Source of the DNA: Alphaproteobacteria bacterium
GTDB lineage: Bacteria > Pseudomonadota > Alphaproteobacteria > Caulobacterales > Parvularculaceae
DNA: 64,000 nt
Direction of reading: 5' to 3'
Assembly (NCBI GenBank): GCA_016125455.1
Contig: WGLS01000003.1
Span: 1-64,000, forward strand
The position numbers were made by a program, and so were the translations under genes. The notes under the pieces are model-generated. The model did no database searches, was not told the DNA's origin, and saw only the letters and a list, made by a program, of their open reading frames with translations. Positions 8,507 through 17,153 of the stretch are shown piece after piece. Each line of letters starts with the position of its first letter. Within the stretch, counting starts at the first letter, position 1.

Positions 8507-9460
8507 ATGACGACGATCATCTTCGCGCACAACGCGTTTGCCGGGCACGAGACGCCGGAGGGCCACCCGGAACGCGTCGATCGCTATTCGGCGGTCGTTG
8601 CGGCGCTGGGATCCGGCGATCTTGCGGCGCTTGAACGGCGTGAGCCGCCACGGGCGGCGCGGTCGGCGCTCGAACGGGCGCACCCCTCGGCCTATATCGA
8701 CAGAGTGGAAGCGGCGACGCCGGCGCAAGGGCTCGCCGCTCTTGACCCGGACACCTTTCTGTCGCCCGGCAGCCTGGACGCAGCGCTTCGGGGCGCTGGC
8801 GGGGCCATCGCTGCGGTCGACGCAGTGGCGGCTGGCGACGCGACCAACGCATTCGTCGCGGCTCGCCCGCCCGGACATCACGCTGAAACCGCTCGGGCGA
8901 TGGGCTTTTGCCTGTTCAACAACGCGGCGATTGCGGCGCGTCATGCGCGCGCGGCCCACGGTTTCTCGCGCATCGCCGTCGTGGATTTCGACGTCCACCA
9001 TGGCAACGGCACCGAAGCGATTTTCTGGGATGACGAACAGGGCTTTTTCGCGTCCTCACACGAATTCCCCCAATACCCCGGCACCGGCCGCGACACCGAC
9101 CGGGGCGCCCATGGCAATATCGTCAACGCGCCGCTGCCCACTGGCGCCGAAGGCGGCGTCTTTCGCCGCGCCTGGGGCGAGACGCTCTTGCCGGCGCTGG
9201 CCGATTTCGAGCCGGAGTTCGTCGTTGTTTCAGCGGGCTTCGATGGCCATCGCGCTGATCCGCTTGGCGGTCTCCTGCTGGTCGAGGATGATTTCGCCTG
9301 GATAACCCGCGAGATCATGGCCGTCGCGGCGGACAAGGCCGGCGGACGGGTCGTGTCGGTGCTGGAGGGCGGATACGACCTTAAGGCGCTTGGCTCCAGC
9401 GCGGCGGCCCATGTGAGCGCGCTTGCCGGCATCCGGCAGGCTGCGCCGGGTCTTTCTTGA
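8507..9460 (+). CDS. Histone-deacetylase-family deacetylase
   Basis: A 317-residue zinc deacetylase of the arginase/HDAC fold, similar to bacterial acetylpolyamine or class II HDAC-like enzymes. Diagnostic motifs are the HPERVDRYSAV start, RPPGHHAE (catalytic His 124/125), VVDFDVHHGNGTE (zinc ligands Asp 162 and His 164), and SAGFDGHRADPLGG with a further zinc Asp. A CGGAGG ribosome site precedes the ATG at 8507. In many alphaproteobacteria this gene begins a cluster with xseB, dxs, tlyA and an rRNA methyltransferase, as here. The substrate (acetylpolyamine or acetyl-lysine) is unknown. Confidence 0.92.
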   Translation: MTTIIFAHNAFAGHETPEGHPERVDRYSAVVAALGSGDLAALERREPPRAARSALERAHPSAYIDRVEAATPAQGLAALDPDTFLSPGSLDAALRGAGGAIAAVDAVAAGDATNAFVAARPPGHHAETARAMGFCLFNNAAIAARHARAAHGFSRIAVVDFDVHHGNGTEAIFWDDEQGFFASSHEFPQYPGTGRDTDRGAHGNIVNAPLPTGAEGGVFRRAWGETLLPALADFEPEFVVVSAGFDGHRADPLGGLLLVEDDFAWITREIMAVAADKAGGRVVSVLEGGYDLKALGSSAAAHVSALAGIRQAAPGLS

Positions 9461-9521
9461 ATAGCCGAGGAAATTCGCGGCATAAGGCGAACGGGCGAGG
9501 TCGCTCGCCGCGAGCGGGATT

Positions 9522-10154
9522 ATGACGGGTCGAATTATAACTGTACGGCATGGCCTGCCTGATCAGGACCGTAATGTTCGAATTACGGCGCGCGAATATG
9601 GCGACTGGTGGGCCGAGTATGACCGGAGCGGCCTCGCGCCCGGGCAGACGCCGCCGCCTGAGCTGTTTGAGCTGGCGGCGAACGCCGGGACCGTCGTGTC
9701 GTCGGTGCTGCCGCGGGCGATCGAGACTGCGTCGATGCTGACCCGCGGCGGCCGCAATGTCCCGAAAGACGTGATCTACGTTGAGGCGCCGCTGCCGCCG
9801 CCGCCGGTTCCCTTTCTCAGGCTGAGGCCTGGCGTCTGGGGCGTTATTTCCCGCAGTTTCTGGTTCTGGGGCTATGCGCCGGAAGGCGTGGAGACCCACC
9901 GGGCCTCGTGGATACGCGTTGCGCGCGTCGGCGACCGGCTGGCCGGACTCGCCGCGGGCGGGGGGGATGTCATGCTGTGCGGTCACGGCTATCTCAACTG
10001 GATGCTCGACCGCCAGCTGCGCAAGACGGGTTGGCGTCGGGAGTCCCATGTCGGCCGGAACCATTATTTCAGCTGGCGGATATACTCGCCGGCGCCCGGC
10101 GCGGCTTCCGTCGCAGGCGACGCAAAGGCGGAAGCAAAGCTCGCCGCCGAATAG
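9522..10154 (+). CDS. Histidine phosphatase family protein
   Basis: A 210-residue branch-1 histidine phosphatase (phosphoglycerate-mutase fold). The phosphate-accepting histidine is in TVRHG near residue 9. The second catalytic histidine is in MLCGHGYLNWML near residue 154. SSVLPRAIETASML matches the family's SDLxRAxxTA segment. A proline-rich insertion (PLPPPPVPF) lies mid-protein. It sits 61 bases after the HDAC gene and 50 bases before xseB, so it may be co-transcribed. The substrate is unknown. Confidence 0.85.
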   Translation: MTGRIITVRHGLPDQDRNVRITAREYGDWWAEYDRSGLAPGQTPPPELFELAANAGTVVSSVLPRAIETASMLTRGGRNVPKDVIYVEAPLPPPPVPFLRLRPGVWGVISRSFWFWGYAPEGVETHRASWIRVARVGDRLAGLAAGGGDVMLCGHGYLNWMLDRQLRKTGWRRESHVGRNHYFSWRIYSPAPGAASVAGDAKAEAKLAAE

Positions 10155-10204
10155 CGCCAGCCCTTCATGCGGCCGGCGCGACTACCCCTTTGGAGACCCA
10201 GGAA

Positions 10205-10456
10205 ATGGCGAAAAAAGCCGAAGCAGACGACCTTTCAGGCGTTCCCTTCGAAAAGGCGCTCGCCGAACTCGAAGACATCATCCAGCAACTCGAGGACGGC
10301 CGCGTGGAACTGGAACGATCAATCGAGCTCTATGAACGCGGCGCGCGGCTCAAGGCCCATTGCGAGGCAAAACTGAAGTCCGCCGAGGAGCGGATTGAGA
10401 AGATCGTCAAGAAAGGCGACGGCGGCGTTGCAAGCGAACCGGCGAGCTTTGACTAG
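10205..10456 (+). CDS. xseB: Exodeoxyribonuclease VII small subunit
   Basis: The ATG at 10205 gives the canonical 83-residue XseB; longer frames upstream run into the histidine phosphatase. The hallmark FEKALAELEDIIQQLEDGRV (residues about 16-35) is followed by LERSIELYERGARLKAHCEA and LKSAEERIEKI. XseB forms the helical stalk of exonuclease VII with XseA, which is not in this window. Many alphaproteobacteria place ispA directly after xseB. Here a 250-base gap separates it from dxs. Confidence 0.95.
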   Translation: MAKKAEADDLSGVPFEKALAELEDIIQQLEDGRVELERSIELYERGARLKAHCEAKLKSAEERIEKIVKKGDGGVASEPASFD

Positions 10457-10478
10457 GGTCGGGCGCGCCTCTTGCCGG

Positions 10479-10507
10479 CGACGCGCGCCGGGGCGTCGAA
10501 GGTTTTT
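10479..10507 (+). terminator. Candidate Rho-independent terminator after xseB
   Basis: A perfect six-base-pair stem, CGACGC (10479-10484) with GCGTCG (10493-10498), has an eight-base GC-rich loop. AAGG and five T residues (10503-10507) follow. The spacer between stem and T run weakens the case. It lies 22 bases after the xseB stop. Confidence 0.35.
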
Positions 10508-10706
10508 CGTTGCGGCGGCGGTACACCCCCGGCGCTTTTCCCGGTCATTCGGCCGATCGTTGTTTGGCCTCGCCGCCGCGATGCGGTATTCAGGACCATT
10601 GTTCGGGGCCGGGCCCGCGTCCGCGAGGGGCGGCGAGGCAGCCGGCGCTGTTTTCTGAATAGGGGGCGATCCACAGCTTCCCTTCGTTTTTCGAGTGAGG
10701 ACCACG

Positions 10707-12620
10707 ATGGCCGTTGAAACGCCGCTGCTCGACCAGGTGAAGTATCCGGCGGACTTGCGTCAGCTTGAACGCGGCCAGTTGCGCCAGCTCGCTGACGAAC
10801 TCCGCGCGGAAGTGATCGACACGGTCTCGGAGACCGGCGGCCACCTTGGCTCAGGCCTTGGCGTGGTCGAACTGACCGTGGCCATTCATTATGTCTTCAA
10901 TACCCCGGATGATCGCCTCGTCTGGGACGTTGGCCACCAGTGCTATCCCCACAAGGTCATCACCGGGCGTCGGGACCGTATACGGACATTGCGCCAGGGC
11001 GGCGGCCTCTCAGGCTTCACGAAGAGGTCCGAGAGCGAGTACGATCCGTTTGGCGCGGCGCACGCCGCAACCTCCATCTCCGCGGCGACCGGCTTTGCCG
11101 AGGCTGCGCGGCACCTTGGCCAGAACACGACCTCGATTGCGGTCATCGGCGATGGCTCGATGTCCGCCGGCATGGCCTATGAAGGCCTCAACAATGCCGG
11201 CCATCTCGGGTCGAAAATGGTCGTCATCCTGAACGATAACGACATGTCGATCGCGCCGCCGGTCGGCGCGATGAGCGCCTATCTCGCGAGGGCCTCGTCG
11301 TCGGGCGTCTATCAGGGGTTCCGCAAGTTTTCGAAGCAGCTCTCCAAGCGCTTGCCGCGCCGCGTCTATGAGGCGCTCGGCCGCGCCGAGGAGTACGGCC
11401 GCGGCATGGTTACCGGCGGCACGTTGTTCGAGGAACTCGGCTTTTATTATGTTGGGCCGATTGATGGCCACAATCTCGACCATCTAGTGCCGGTCCTAGA
11501 GAATGTCCGCGACATGGAAGAAGGGCCCGTCCTTGTTCACGTCGTTACCCAGAAGGGCAAAGGCTATTCGTACGCGGAAGAGGCGGCCGACAAGTATCAC
11601 GGCGTCGCGAAGTTTGACGTCGTGTCCGGCAAGCAGAAAAAAGGGGCGGCGAACGCGCCCGCCTATCAGAAGGTCTTCGCGCAAACGCTCGTCAACCTCG
11701 CGGAGACTGACGACAAAATCGTTGGCGTGACGGCGGCGATGCCGTCCGGCACGTCGCTCGACATTTTCGAGAAAGCCTACCCGACGCGCATGTACGACGT
11801 CGGTATTGCCGAACAGCACGCCGTGACGTTCGCGGCCGGCCTTGCCGCCGACGGCATGAAGCCGTTTTGCGCGATTTATTCGACTTTCCTCCAGCGCGCC
11901 TATGACAGCGTCGTCCACGACGTTGCGATCCAGAACCTGCCCGTGAGGTTTCCGATGGACCGCGCCGGCCTCGTTGGCGCGGACGGCCAGACCCACGCCG
12001 GCGCGTTCGATATCGCATATCTTGGGTGCCTGCCGAACATGGTGCTGATGGCGGCCGGCGACGAAGCCGAGCTCGTGCACATGACGGCCACCGCGGCCGA
12101 ATACAGTGAAGGGCCGATCGCCTTCCGCTATCCCCGGGGCGAAGGGATGGGCGTCGAAATGCCGGCGATCGGCAAAATTCTCGAGATCGGAAAAGGCCGA
12201 ATTGTCCGTGAAGGAACGAAAGTGGCCATTCTGTCGCTTGGCGGACGCCTTGTGGAAGCGCTGAAGGCCGCCGAAATGCTCGAGACGCAGGGGCTGTCGA
12301 CAACCGTGGCGGACGCCCGCTTCGCCAAGCCGCTCGATGGCGACATGATCCTGCGGCTGGCGCGCGAACACGAGGCGATGATCGTTGTCGAAGAGGGCTC
12401 GATGGGCGGCTTCGGCGCGTTCGTGCTGCAGTTTCTCGCCGCGCAGGGCGCTCTTGATTCCGGCCTGAAGATCAGGTCCATGCACCTGCCGGATGTCTTT
12501 CAGGACCAGGATAGTCCGTACAACATGTATGAGTTTGCGAAGCTGAATGCGCACCACATCGTTGAGCGCGCGCGCGAAGCCCTCGGCATGTCAGCGGCTG
12601 TCGTGAGCCTTCACGGCTAA
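10707..12620 (+). CDS. dxs: 1-deoxy-D-xylulose-5-phosphate synthase
   Basis: A 637-residue thiamine-diphosphate enzyme of the MEP isoprenoid pathway; it condenses pyruvate with glyceraldehyde 3-phosphate. The ATG at 10707 ([10 protein letters not shown]) follows GAGGACC. Key parts are [11 protein letters not shown], the [16 protein letters not shown] diphosphate site, [11 protein letters not shown], the pyrimidine-domain [16 protein letters not shown] with its Glu, and [16 protein letters not shown]. The length is normal. The 250-base leader (10457-10706) has no gene. ispA, often directly upstream, is absent here. Confidence 0.97.
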   Translation: MAVETPLLDQVKYPADLRQLERGQLRQLADELRAEVIDTVSETGGHLGSGLGVVELTVAIHYVFNTPDDRLVWDVGHQCYPHKVITGRRDRIRTLRQGGGLSGFTKRSESEYDPFGAAHAATSISAATGFAEAARHLGQNTTSIAVIGDGSMSAGMAYEGLNNAGHLGSKMVVILNDNDMSIAPPVGAMSAYLARASSSGVYQGFRKFSKQLSKRLPRRVYEALGRAEEYGRGMVTGGTLFEELGFYYVGPIDGHNLDHLVPVLENVRDMEEGPVLVHVVTQKGKGYSYAEEAADKYHGVAKFDVVSGKQKKGAANAPAYQKVFAQTLVNLAETDDKIVGVTAAMPSGTSLDIFEKAYPTRMYDVGIAEQHAVTFAAGLAADGMKPFCAIYSTFLQRAYDSVVHDVAIQNLPVRFPMDRAGLVGADGQTHAGAFDIAYLGCLPNMVLMAAGDEAELVHMTATAAEYSEGPIAFRYPRGEGMGVEMPAIGKILEIGKGRIVREGTKVAILSLGGRLVEALKAAEMLETQGLSTTVADARFAKPLDGDMILRLAREHEAMIVVEEGSMGGFGAFVLQFLAAQGALDSGLKIRSMHLPDVFQDQDSPYNMYEFAKLNAHHIVERAREALGMSAAVVSLHG

Positions 12621-12867
12621 ACGGCGCAAGTCGCCGTCGTTCTCTCAAGGCAATGGCGCCTCGCGGCCTCGTTGCGTCGGGGAATGACGCGCTTGGTGCG
12701 CGGAATTGGCGCAATAAGTGCGCTTGATCGGACGGGCCCGGCTTTGTACCCTCAATACATCCAGTCTCGACCGCGCTCGGCCGGAGGCCATCGATCATGT
12801 TGATGGCAAATCGAGATTGTCAGTTAGCGTCGCGTCGTCGCGTCCGATGACTGCAGGCGCTTTGCCT

Positions 12868-12889
12868 GTCCGGCGCTGCATTGCCGGAC
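12868..12889 (+). other. Hairpin in the leader of the 38-residue microprotein
   Basis: GTCCGGC (12868-12874) pairs perfectly with GCCGGAC (12883-12889) around an eight-base loop, followed by GTTTT. It lies 25 bases before the microprotein's start codon. It could act as a weak terminator or attenuator. The 294-base gap 12621-12914 otherwise shows no gene. Confidence 0.4.
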
Positions 12890-12914
12890 GTTTTCCATTG
12901 AACAGGAGACGCCA

Positions 12915-13031
12915 ATGGCGAAGAAAAAAGTGAAATCGCTTCGTAAAGAGATCAAATCCCGCAAGAAGCGCATCGCTCGTCAGGAAACCAAGCTCAAGAA
13001 GGCCCGCAAGGCGCTGAAAAAGGCCGCCTGA
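12915..13031 (+). CDS. Lysine/arginine-rich microprotein (38 residues)
   Basis: An ATG at 12915, preceded at ideal distance by AGGAGAC, opens a 38-codon frame starting MAKKKVKSLRKEIKSRKKR and ending KKAA. Nineteen of 38 residues are Lys or Arg and only two are acidic. Regularly spaced V, L, I and A residues would give one amphipathic helix. No signal peptide is present. A strong terminator begins 45 bases after the stop, so this looks like a monocistronic gene. A role binding nucleic acid, for example ribosome- or nucleoid-associated, is a guess from charge alone. I do not recognise a named family. Confidence 0.65.
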   Translation: MAKKKVKSLRKEIKSRKKRIARQETKLKKARKALKKAA

Positions 13032-13076
13032 CCCGACGTTTCAGTGCGTGCCGGAGCATATGCCTTCCGGCCGAAT

Positions 13077-13105
13077 GGCCTGCCGCTCGCGCGGCGGGCC
13101 TTTTT
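13077..13105 (+). terminator. Rho-independent terminator after the microprotein gene
   Basis: GGCCTGCCGC (13077-13086) pairs with GCGGCGGGCC (13091-13100), ten pairs with one wobble around a TCGC loop. Five T residues follow immediately (13101-13105). This is a textbook intrinsic terminator for rightward transcription. Confidence 0.9.
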
Positions 13106-13191
13106 GCTCGCGGCGCGATGAGGCGTCTTCCGCTCAGGCGGCCAACCTGCTCGGTTCTTTTGCTTCAGCCGCCGAGATTGCCTAACGTTGC

Positions 13192-14835
13192 GTGATGGCA
13201 ACGCGAAACAGGGCGAACGACATGGCAAGACGGATGATTGGCGCAGCGGCGGGGCTGGTCGCCAGCCTTTTGACAACGAGTGGATCATTCGCGCAGGCCG
13301 AAGCTGTCGATCGACCGGTCCTGACCGGCCTGAAAGCCGAGGCGTCCGCCGCCGTCGAAGGCCGCGCCAAGCAGGTGCAGGTCATGAACGACATGCTCTT
13401 TTCGTTCTCGGAACTGGCCTTCCAGGAATTCGAAACCCAGAAATACCTTACCGAGCTGCTCGAGAAGGAAGGGTTCAAGATTGAAACCGGCGTTTCGGGC
13501 ATGCCGTCGGGCTGGTGGGCGACCTGGGGCGAGGGAAAACCCGTGATCGCGCTCGGATCCGATGTCGATGGCATCCCGAAAGCGTCGCAGATGCCGGGCG
13601 TCGCCTATCGCAAGCCGATGGTCGAAGGCGCGCCGGGCCACGGCGAAGGGCATAACTCCGGCCAATCCGTGATCATTGCCGCGGCGCTTGCGGCGAAGGA
13701 GATCATGGAACGCGACGGCATACCGGGTACGCTGATGATCTGGCCGGGGATCGCCGAAGAGCTCGTGGGCGCGAAGGCGTATTACGCCCGCGACGGACGA
13801 TTCAAGAATGTTGACGCGGTGATTTTTACGCACGTCGGCAAGAACATGAGCGTGTCATGGGGCGGCGGTCGCGGAACCGGCCTCGTGTCGGTCGAATACG
13901 CGTTTGAGGGGGTCGCCGCGCATGGCGCCGGCGACCCATGGCGCGGGCGAAGCGCGCTCGACGCCGTCGAGCTGATGAACGTCGCCTGGAACTATCGACG
14001 CGAACACCTGCGCCCGTTGCAGCGATCCCATTATGTCATCGTCAACGGCGGCGACCAGCCGAACGTCGTCCCTTCGGAAGCGTCCGTCTGGTATTTTATT
14101 CGCGAGATTACGGCGGATCGCATCCGCGAGAACTACGCCGCTCTGGATCGGATCGCCGAAGGCGCGGCGATGATGACTGACACGACGTTCAGCAAGCGCG
14201 TCGTCGGGTCGGCGTGGCCGCGTCATTTCAACAAACCGATCGCTGAAGCGATGTACGAGAACATCAAGGCGGTCGGGCTGCCGACGTGGTCGGACGACGA
14301 TCAGCGTTTTGCCAAGGCGGTGCAGGCGCTTGTCGAAGCGGAAGAGCAGGACGGGCTCGCCCTGGAGCTTGAGGAGCTGCTCGGGCCGCCGGAAGACCCT
14401 GAAAGCGGCGGCTCGGACGATATTGGCGACGTCTCATGGAGCGTGCCGACGGTCACGCTGCGATACCCGTCCAACATTGAAGGCGTGCAAGGGCACCACT
14501 GGTCGTCCGCGATTTCGATGGCGACGCCGATCGCCCACAAGGGCGCCGTCGCCGGCGCGAAAGTCACGGCCGCAACGATTATCGATCTCCTGACGGATCC
14601 GGAATTGATTGAATCGGCATGGGACTATTTCAAGAACGAGCAGTTGAAGGAAACAACCTATCAGCCGTTCGTCGACAAGGACGATCAGCCGACGATCGAA
14701 CGCAACGCCGACATAATGAATCAGTACAAGGAGCAACTGTCGGAGTTCTACTACAGGCCGGACGAGTTCGACACCTACCTGGAGCAGCTCGGCGTCGACT
14801 ATCCCGAGACGAAGCCCTCGTCGAAGAAACGCTGA
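13192..14835 (+). CDS. Exported M20-type amidohydrolase (AbgB-like)
   Basis: A protein of up to 547 residues with an export signal (AAAGLVASLLTTSGSFAQA). Nearby Met codons at 13195 and 13222 are equally possible starts. The body matches AbgB/HipO-like M20 amidohydrolases: SELAFQEFETQKYL, ALGSDVDGIPKASQ, GHGEGHNSGQSVI metal-site region, IWPGIAEELVGAKAYY, and the dimerisation-domain AAHGAGDPWRGRSALDAVEL. These enzymes cleave N-acyl or aminobenzoyl-amino-acid amides. The AGCS symporter gene lies 108 bases downstream, so released amino acids could be imported; that link is inference. Confidence 0.87.
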   Translation: MMATRNRANDMARRMIGAAAGLVASLLTTSGSFAQAEAVDRPVLTGLKAEASAAVEGRAKQVQVMNDMLFSFSELAFQEFETQKYLTELLEKEGFKIETGVSGMPSGWWATWGEGKPVIALGSDVDGIPKASQMPGVAYRKPMVEGAPGHGEGHNSGQSVIIAAALAAKEIMERDGIPGTLMIWPGIAEELVGAKAYYARDGRFKNVDAVIFTHVGKNMSVSWGGGRGTGLVSVEYAFEGVAAHGAGDPWRGRSALDAVELMNVAWNYRREHLRPLQRSHYVIVNGGDQPNVVPSEASVWYFIREITADRIRENYAALDRIAEGAAMMTDTTFSKRVVGSAWPRHFNKPIAEAMYENIKAVGLPTWSDDDQRFAKAVQALVEAEEQDGLALELEELLGPPEDPESGGSDDIGDVSWSVPTVTLRYPSNIEGVQGHHWSSAISMATPIAHKGAVAGAKVTAATIIDLLTDPELIESAWDYFKNEQLKETTYQPFVDKDDQPTIERNADIMNQYKEQLSEFYYRPDEFDTYLEQLGVDYPETKPSSKKR

Positions 14836-14943
14836 CCTGCCGGCTGCTGCTGGCGGCGTGCGCGACTTGCCTGGCAGTCGCGCCTGTCCCTCCTCTGGGA
14901 CGCCGCTTGAGGCGTTGCTGAAGCCTGCAATTGATTGGAAAGC

Positions 14944-16377
14944 ATGATTTCTGCCCTTACGGATTTTATCTGGGGAAAGCTCCTTATTTTTACGCTGGCG
15001 CCGATCGGCGTATACTTTACGGTGCGGTCCGGCTTTGTTCAGTTTAGGTATTTCGGGCGCATGTTCGGCGTGCTGGCCGAAGGGTTCGGCGGCCGGGGCG
15101 GCAACGAGGCGACATCTTTCCAGGCGTTGGCGCTGTCCGTCGCCGGGCGGGTCGGCGCGGGGAATATTGCGGGGGTCGCGGTCGCATTGACCCTCGGCGG
15201 ACCCGGCGCGATTTTCTGGATGTGGATTGTCGGCCTCCTTGGCATGGCGACGAGTTTTTTCGAATGTTCCCTGGCGCAGCTCTACAAGGACCGCGAGCCA
15301 GACGGCGCATTCCGCGGCGGGCCGGCAAACTACATTGAACGCGGCCTCGGGCCGAAGATCGGCGGTTTCGCCAAGGCTTTCGCCGCGGTCTATGCGGCGC
15401 TCCTGTTTGCAACCTTCGGCGTCGCCTTCATTGTCCTCCAGAGTTACGCGGTCACTACATCAGTACACACAGCATTTGGCGTATCGACCCTTCTGGTTGG
15501 CGCGACGCTTGCCGTTCTTGCCGGCATTGTGATCCTTGGGGGCGCCAGGCGCATCACGCAGGTTGTTGAGTTCGTGGTGCCTGTCATGGCGATCGCTTAC
15601 GTCGGCATCGTCGCCTACATCCTGATAAGCGAATTTGACCGCGCGCCGGCGGCGCTCGAACTCATTGTCCGCAGCGCCTTCGGCCTCGAAGAGGCGTTCG
15701 CCGGCGGCATCGGCGCGGCGCTGCTGCAGGGCGTGCGACGAGGGCTCTTCTCGAACGAAGCCGGACTTGGCTCGGCGCCGAATGCGGCCGCGATCGCCTA
15801 CGTGCGGCATCCCGCGCAGCAAGGGCTGGTGCAGTCACTGTCGGTGTTCATTGATACGATTGTTCTTTGCACGTGCACCGCGCTGATCATCCTCTTGTCG
15901 GGCGTCGACATTGCGGCGCCAGCGAGCGATGGCGTCGTCCTGACGCAGACGGCGCTTGCGGATCATCTTGGCGGCTGGGCGGAATCCTTCCTGGCGTTCG
16001 CGCTTTTTCTCTTTGTGTTCTCCTCGATCATGTACAACTATTATCTCGGCGAAACCGCGGTCGATTATTTCTTCAAGGACAATCGACGCGCGTTCATGGC
16101 GTACCGAGCGATCGCCATCGCGATGGTCTTCGTCGGCTCCACCGCCAATCTTGGCGCGGCGTTTGGCTTCGCCGACCTCACAATGGGTTTGCTGGCGCTC
16201 GTCAACCTGACGGCGCTGGTCTTGCTGGCCCCGATCGCGTTGCGCGTTCTCGCCGATTTTGACGGGCAATTGAAAGAGGGGCGCGCGCCCGTTTTCGACC
16301 CTGCTCGTTTCGCTGACCTGCGGATCAATGCCGATGCGTGGCGACTTCACGAGAGCGACGAGACAAGCAAGGGATAG
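14944..16377 (+). CDS. Sodium:alanine/glycine symporter (AGCS family)
   Basis: A 477-residue inner-membrane carrier with about 11 hydrophobic segments. The ATG at 14944 (MISALTDFIWG) is chosen; a TTG three codons earlier is less likely. AGCS features include GVYFTVRSGFVQFRYF, the FQALALSVAGRVGAGNIAGVA signature block, and the FSNEAGLGSAPNAAA motif near residue 275. It would import alanine or glycine with sodium or protons. It follows the exported amidohydrolase on the same strand. Its end lies just before the tlyA start at 16404. Confidence 0.93.
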   Translation: MISALTDFIWGKLLIFTLAPIGVYFTVRSGFVQFRYFGRMFGVLAEGFGGRGGNEATSFQALALSVAGRVGAGNIAGVAVALTLGGPGAIFWMWIVGLLGMATSFFECSLAQLYKDREPDGAFRGGPANYIERGLGPKIGGFAKAFAAVYAALLFATFGVAFIVLQSYAVTTSVHTAFGVSTLLVGATLAVLAGIVILGGARRITQVVEFVVPVMAIAYVGIVAYILISEFDRAPAALELIVRSAFGLEEAFAGGIGAALLQGVRRGLFSNEAGLGSAPNAAAIAYVRHPAQQGLVQSLSVFIDTIVLCTCTALIILLSGVDIAAPASDGVVLTQTALADHLGGWAESFLAFALFLFVFSSIMYNYYLGETAVDYFFKDNRRAFMAYRAIAIAMVFVGSTANLGAAFGFADLTMGLLALVNLTALVLLAPIALRVLADFDGQLKEGRAPVFDPARFADLRINADAWRLHESDETSKG

Positions 16378-16403
16378 CTTCGCGACCAGGCGGGAACATC
16401 GAC

Positions 16404-17153
16404 GTGAGCGACAGCGGGAGGGGCGTTCGATTGGACGCAAGGCTTGTCAGCGACGGCTCATTCGAGAGCCGGGCGCGCGCGCAAGCGGCGATCAGGGCGG
16501 GCCTGGTTAGCGTCGATGGCGCGGTCGCGGTCAAGCCATCGATGATCGTGCCGCCAGGCGTGAAGATCGATATCTCAGGGGACGTTCACGACTACGTCTC
16601 CCGCGGCGGCAAAAAATTGGTCGCCGCGCTGCGCGCATTCGACATCGCGCCGACGGGCAAGACCTGCCTCGACCTCGGCGCGTCGACCGGAGGGTTTACG
16701 GACGTATTGCTAAGGACCGGCGCAGCGCGGGTCTATGCGGTCGACGTCGGTTGCGGACAGCTTCACGCCCGCCTTCGCGAAGACGCCCGCGTCATCAGCC
16801 TCGAAAACACGCACGCCAGAGATCTCTCGCCGCAACTGATTCCTTTGGCGATTGATTTTCTGGTTTGCGACGTCAGCTTCATCAGTCTAAAGAAGGCGTT
16901 GCCGCCGGCGTTGGCGCTATGCAGAACCGGCGCCTTGCTGGTCGCGCTCGTCAAGCCGCAATTCGAAGTCGGACGCGAAAACATCGGGAAACGCGGAATC
17001 GTCCCCGAGGCGGCTGCAACCGCCGCGGCGCGCGACCTAGAGGCCTGGATGCGTCTTCAATCGGGCGGGTCCGTGTACGGATGTATTGACAGTCCAATCC
17101 GCGGCGGCGACGGCAATCGGGAGTATCTGCTTGGCGCAGTCAAGGACATCTAG
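16404..17153 (+). CDS. tlyA: TlyA-family rRNA (cytidine-2'-O)-methyltransferase
   Basis: An S4 RNA-binding domain (residues about 8-70, RLDARLVSDGSFESRARAQA) is followed by an FtsJ-like methyltransferase domain. SAM-binding LDLGASTGGFTDVLL, DVGCGQLH and VCDVSFISL are clear. The GTG at 16404 gives the usual TlyA start and 250 residues. An upstream ATG at 16338 would overlap the symporter gene by 40 bases. TlyA methylates rRNA cytidines in some bacteria; older annotations call it hemolysin. The rlmD-like gene overlaps its end. Confidence 0.88.
   Translation: MSDSGRGVRLDARLVSDGSFESRARAQAAIRAGLVSVDGAVAVKPSMIVPPGVKIDISGDVHDYVSRGGKKLVAALRAFDIAPTGKTCLDLGASTGGFTDVLLRTGAARVYAVDVGCGQLHARLREDARVISLENTHARDLSPQLIPLAIDFLVCDVSFISLKKALPPALALCRTGALLVALVKPQFEVGRENIGKRGIVPEAAATAAARDLEAWMRLQSGGSVYGCIDSPIRGGDGNREYLLGAVKDI

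Noticed and set aside
10457-10706. A remnant of ispA between xseB and dxs
   Set aside because: None of the six frames shows the DDxxD motifs or other prenyl synthase features.
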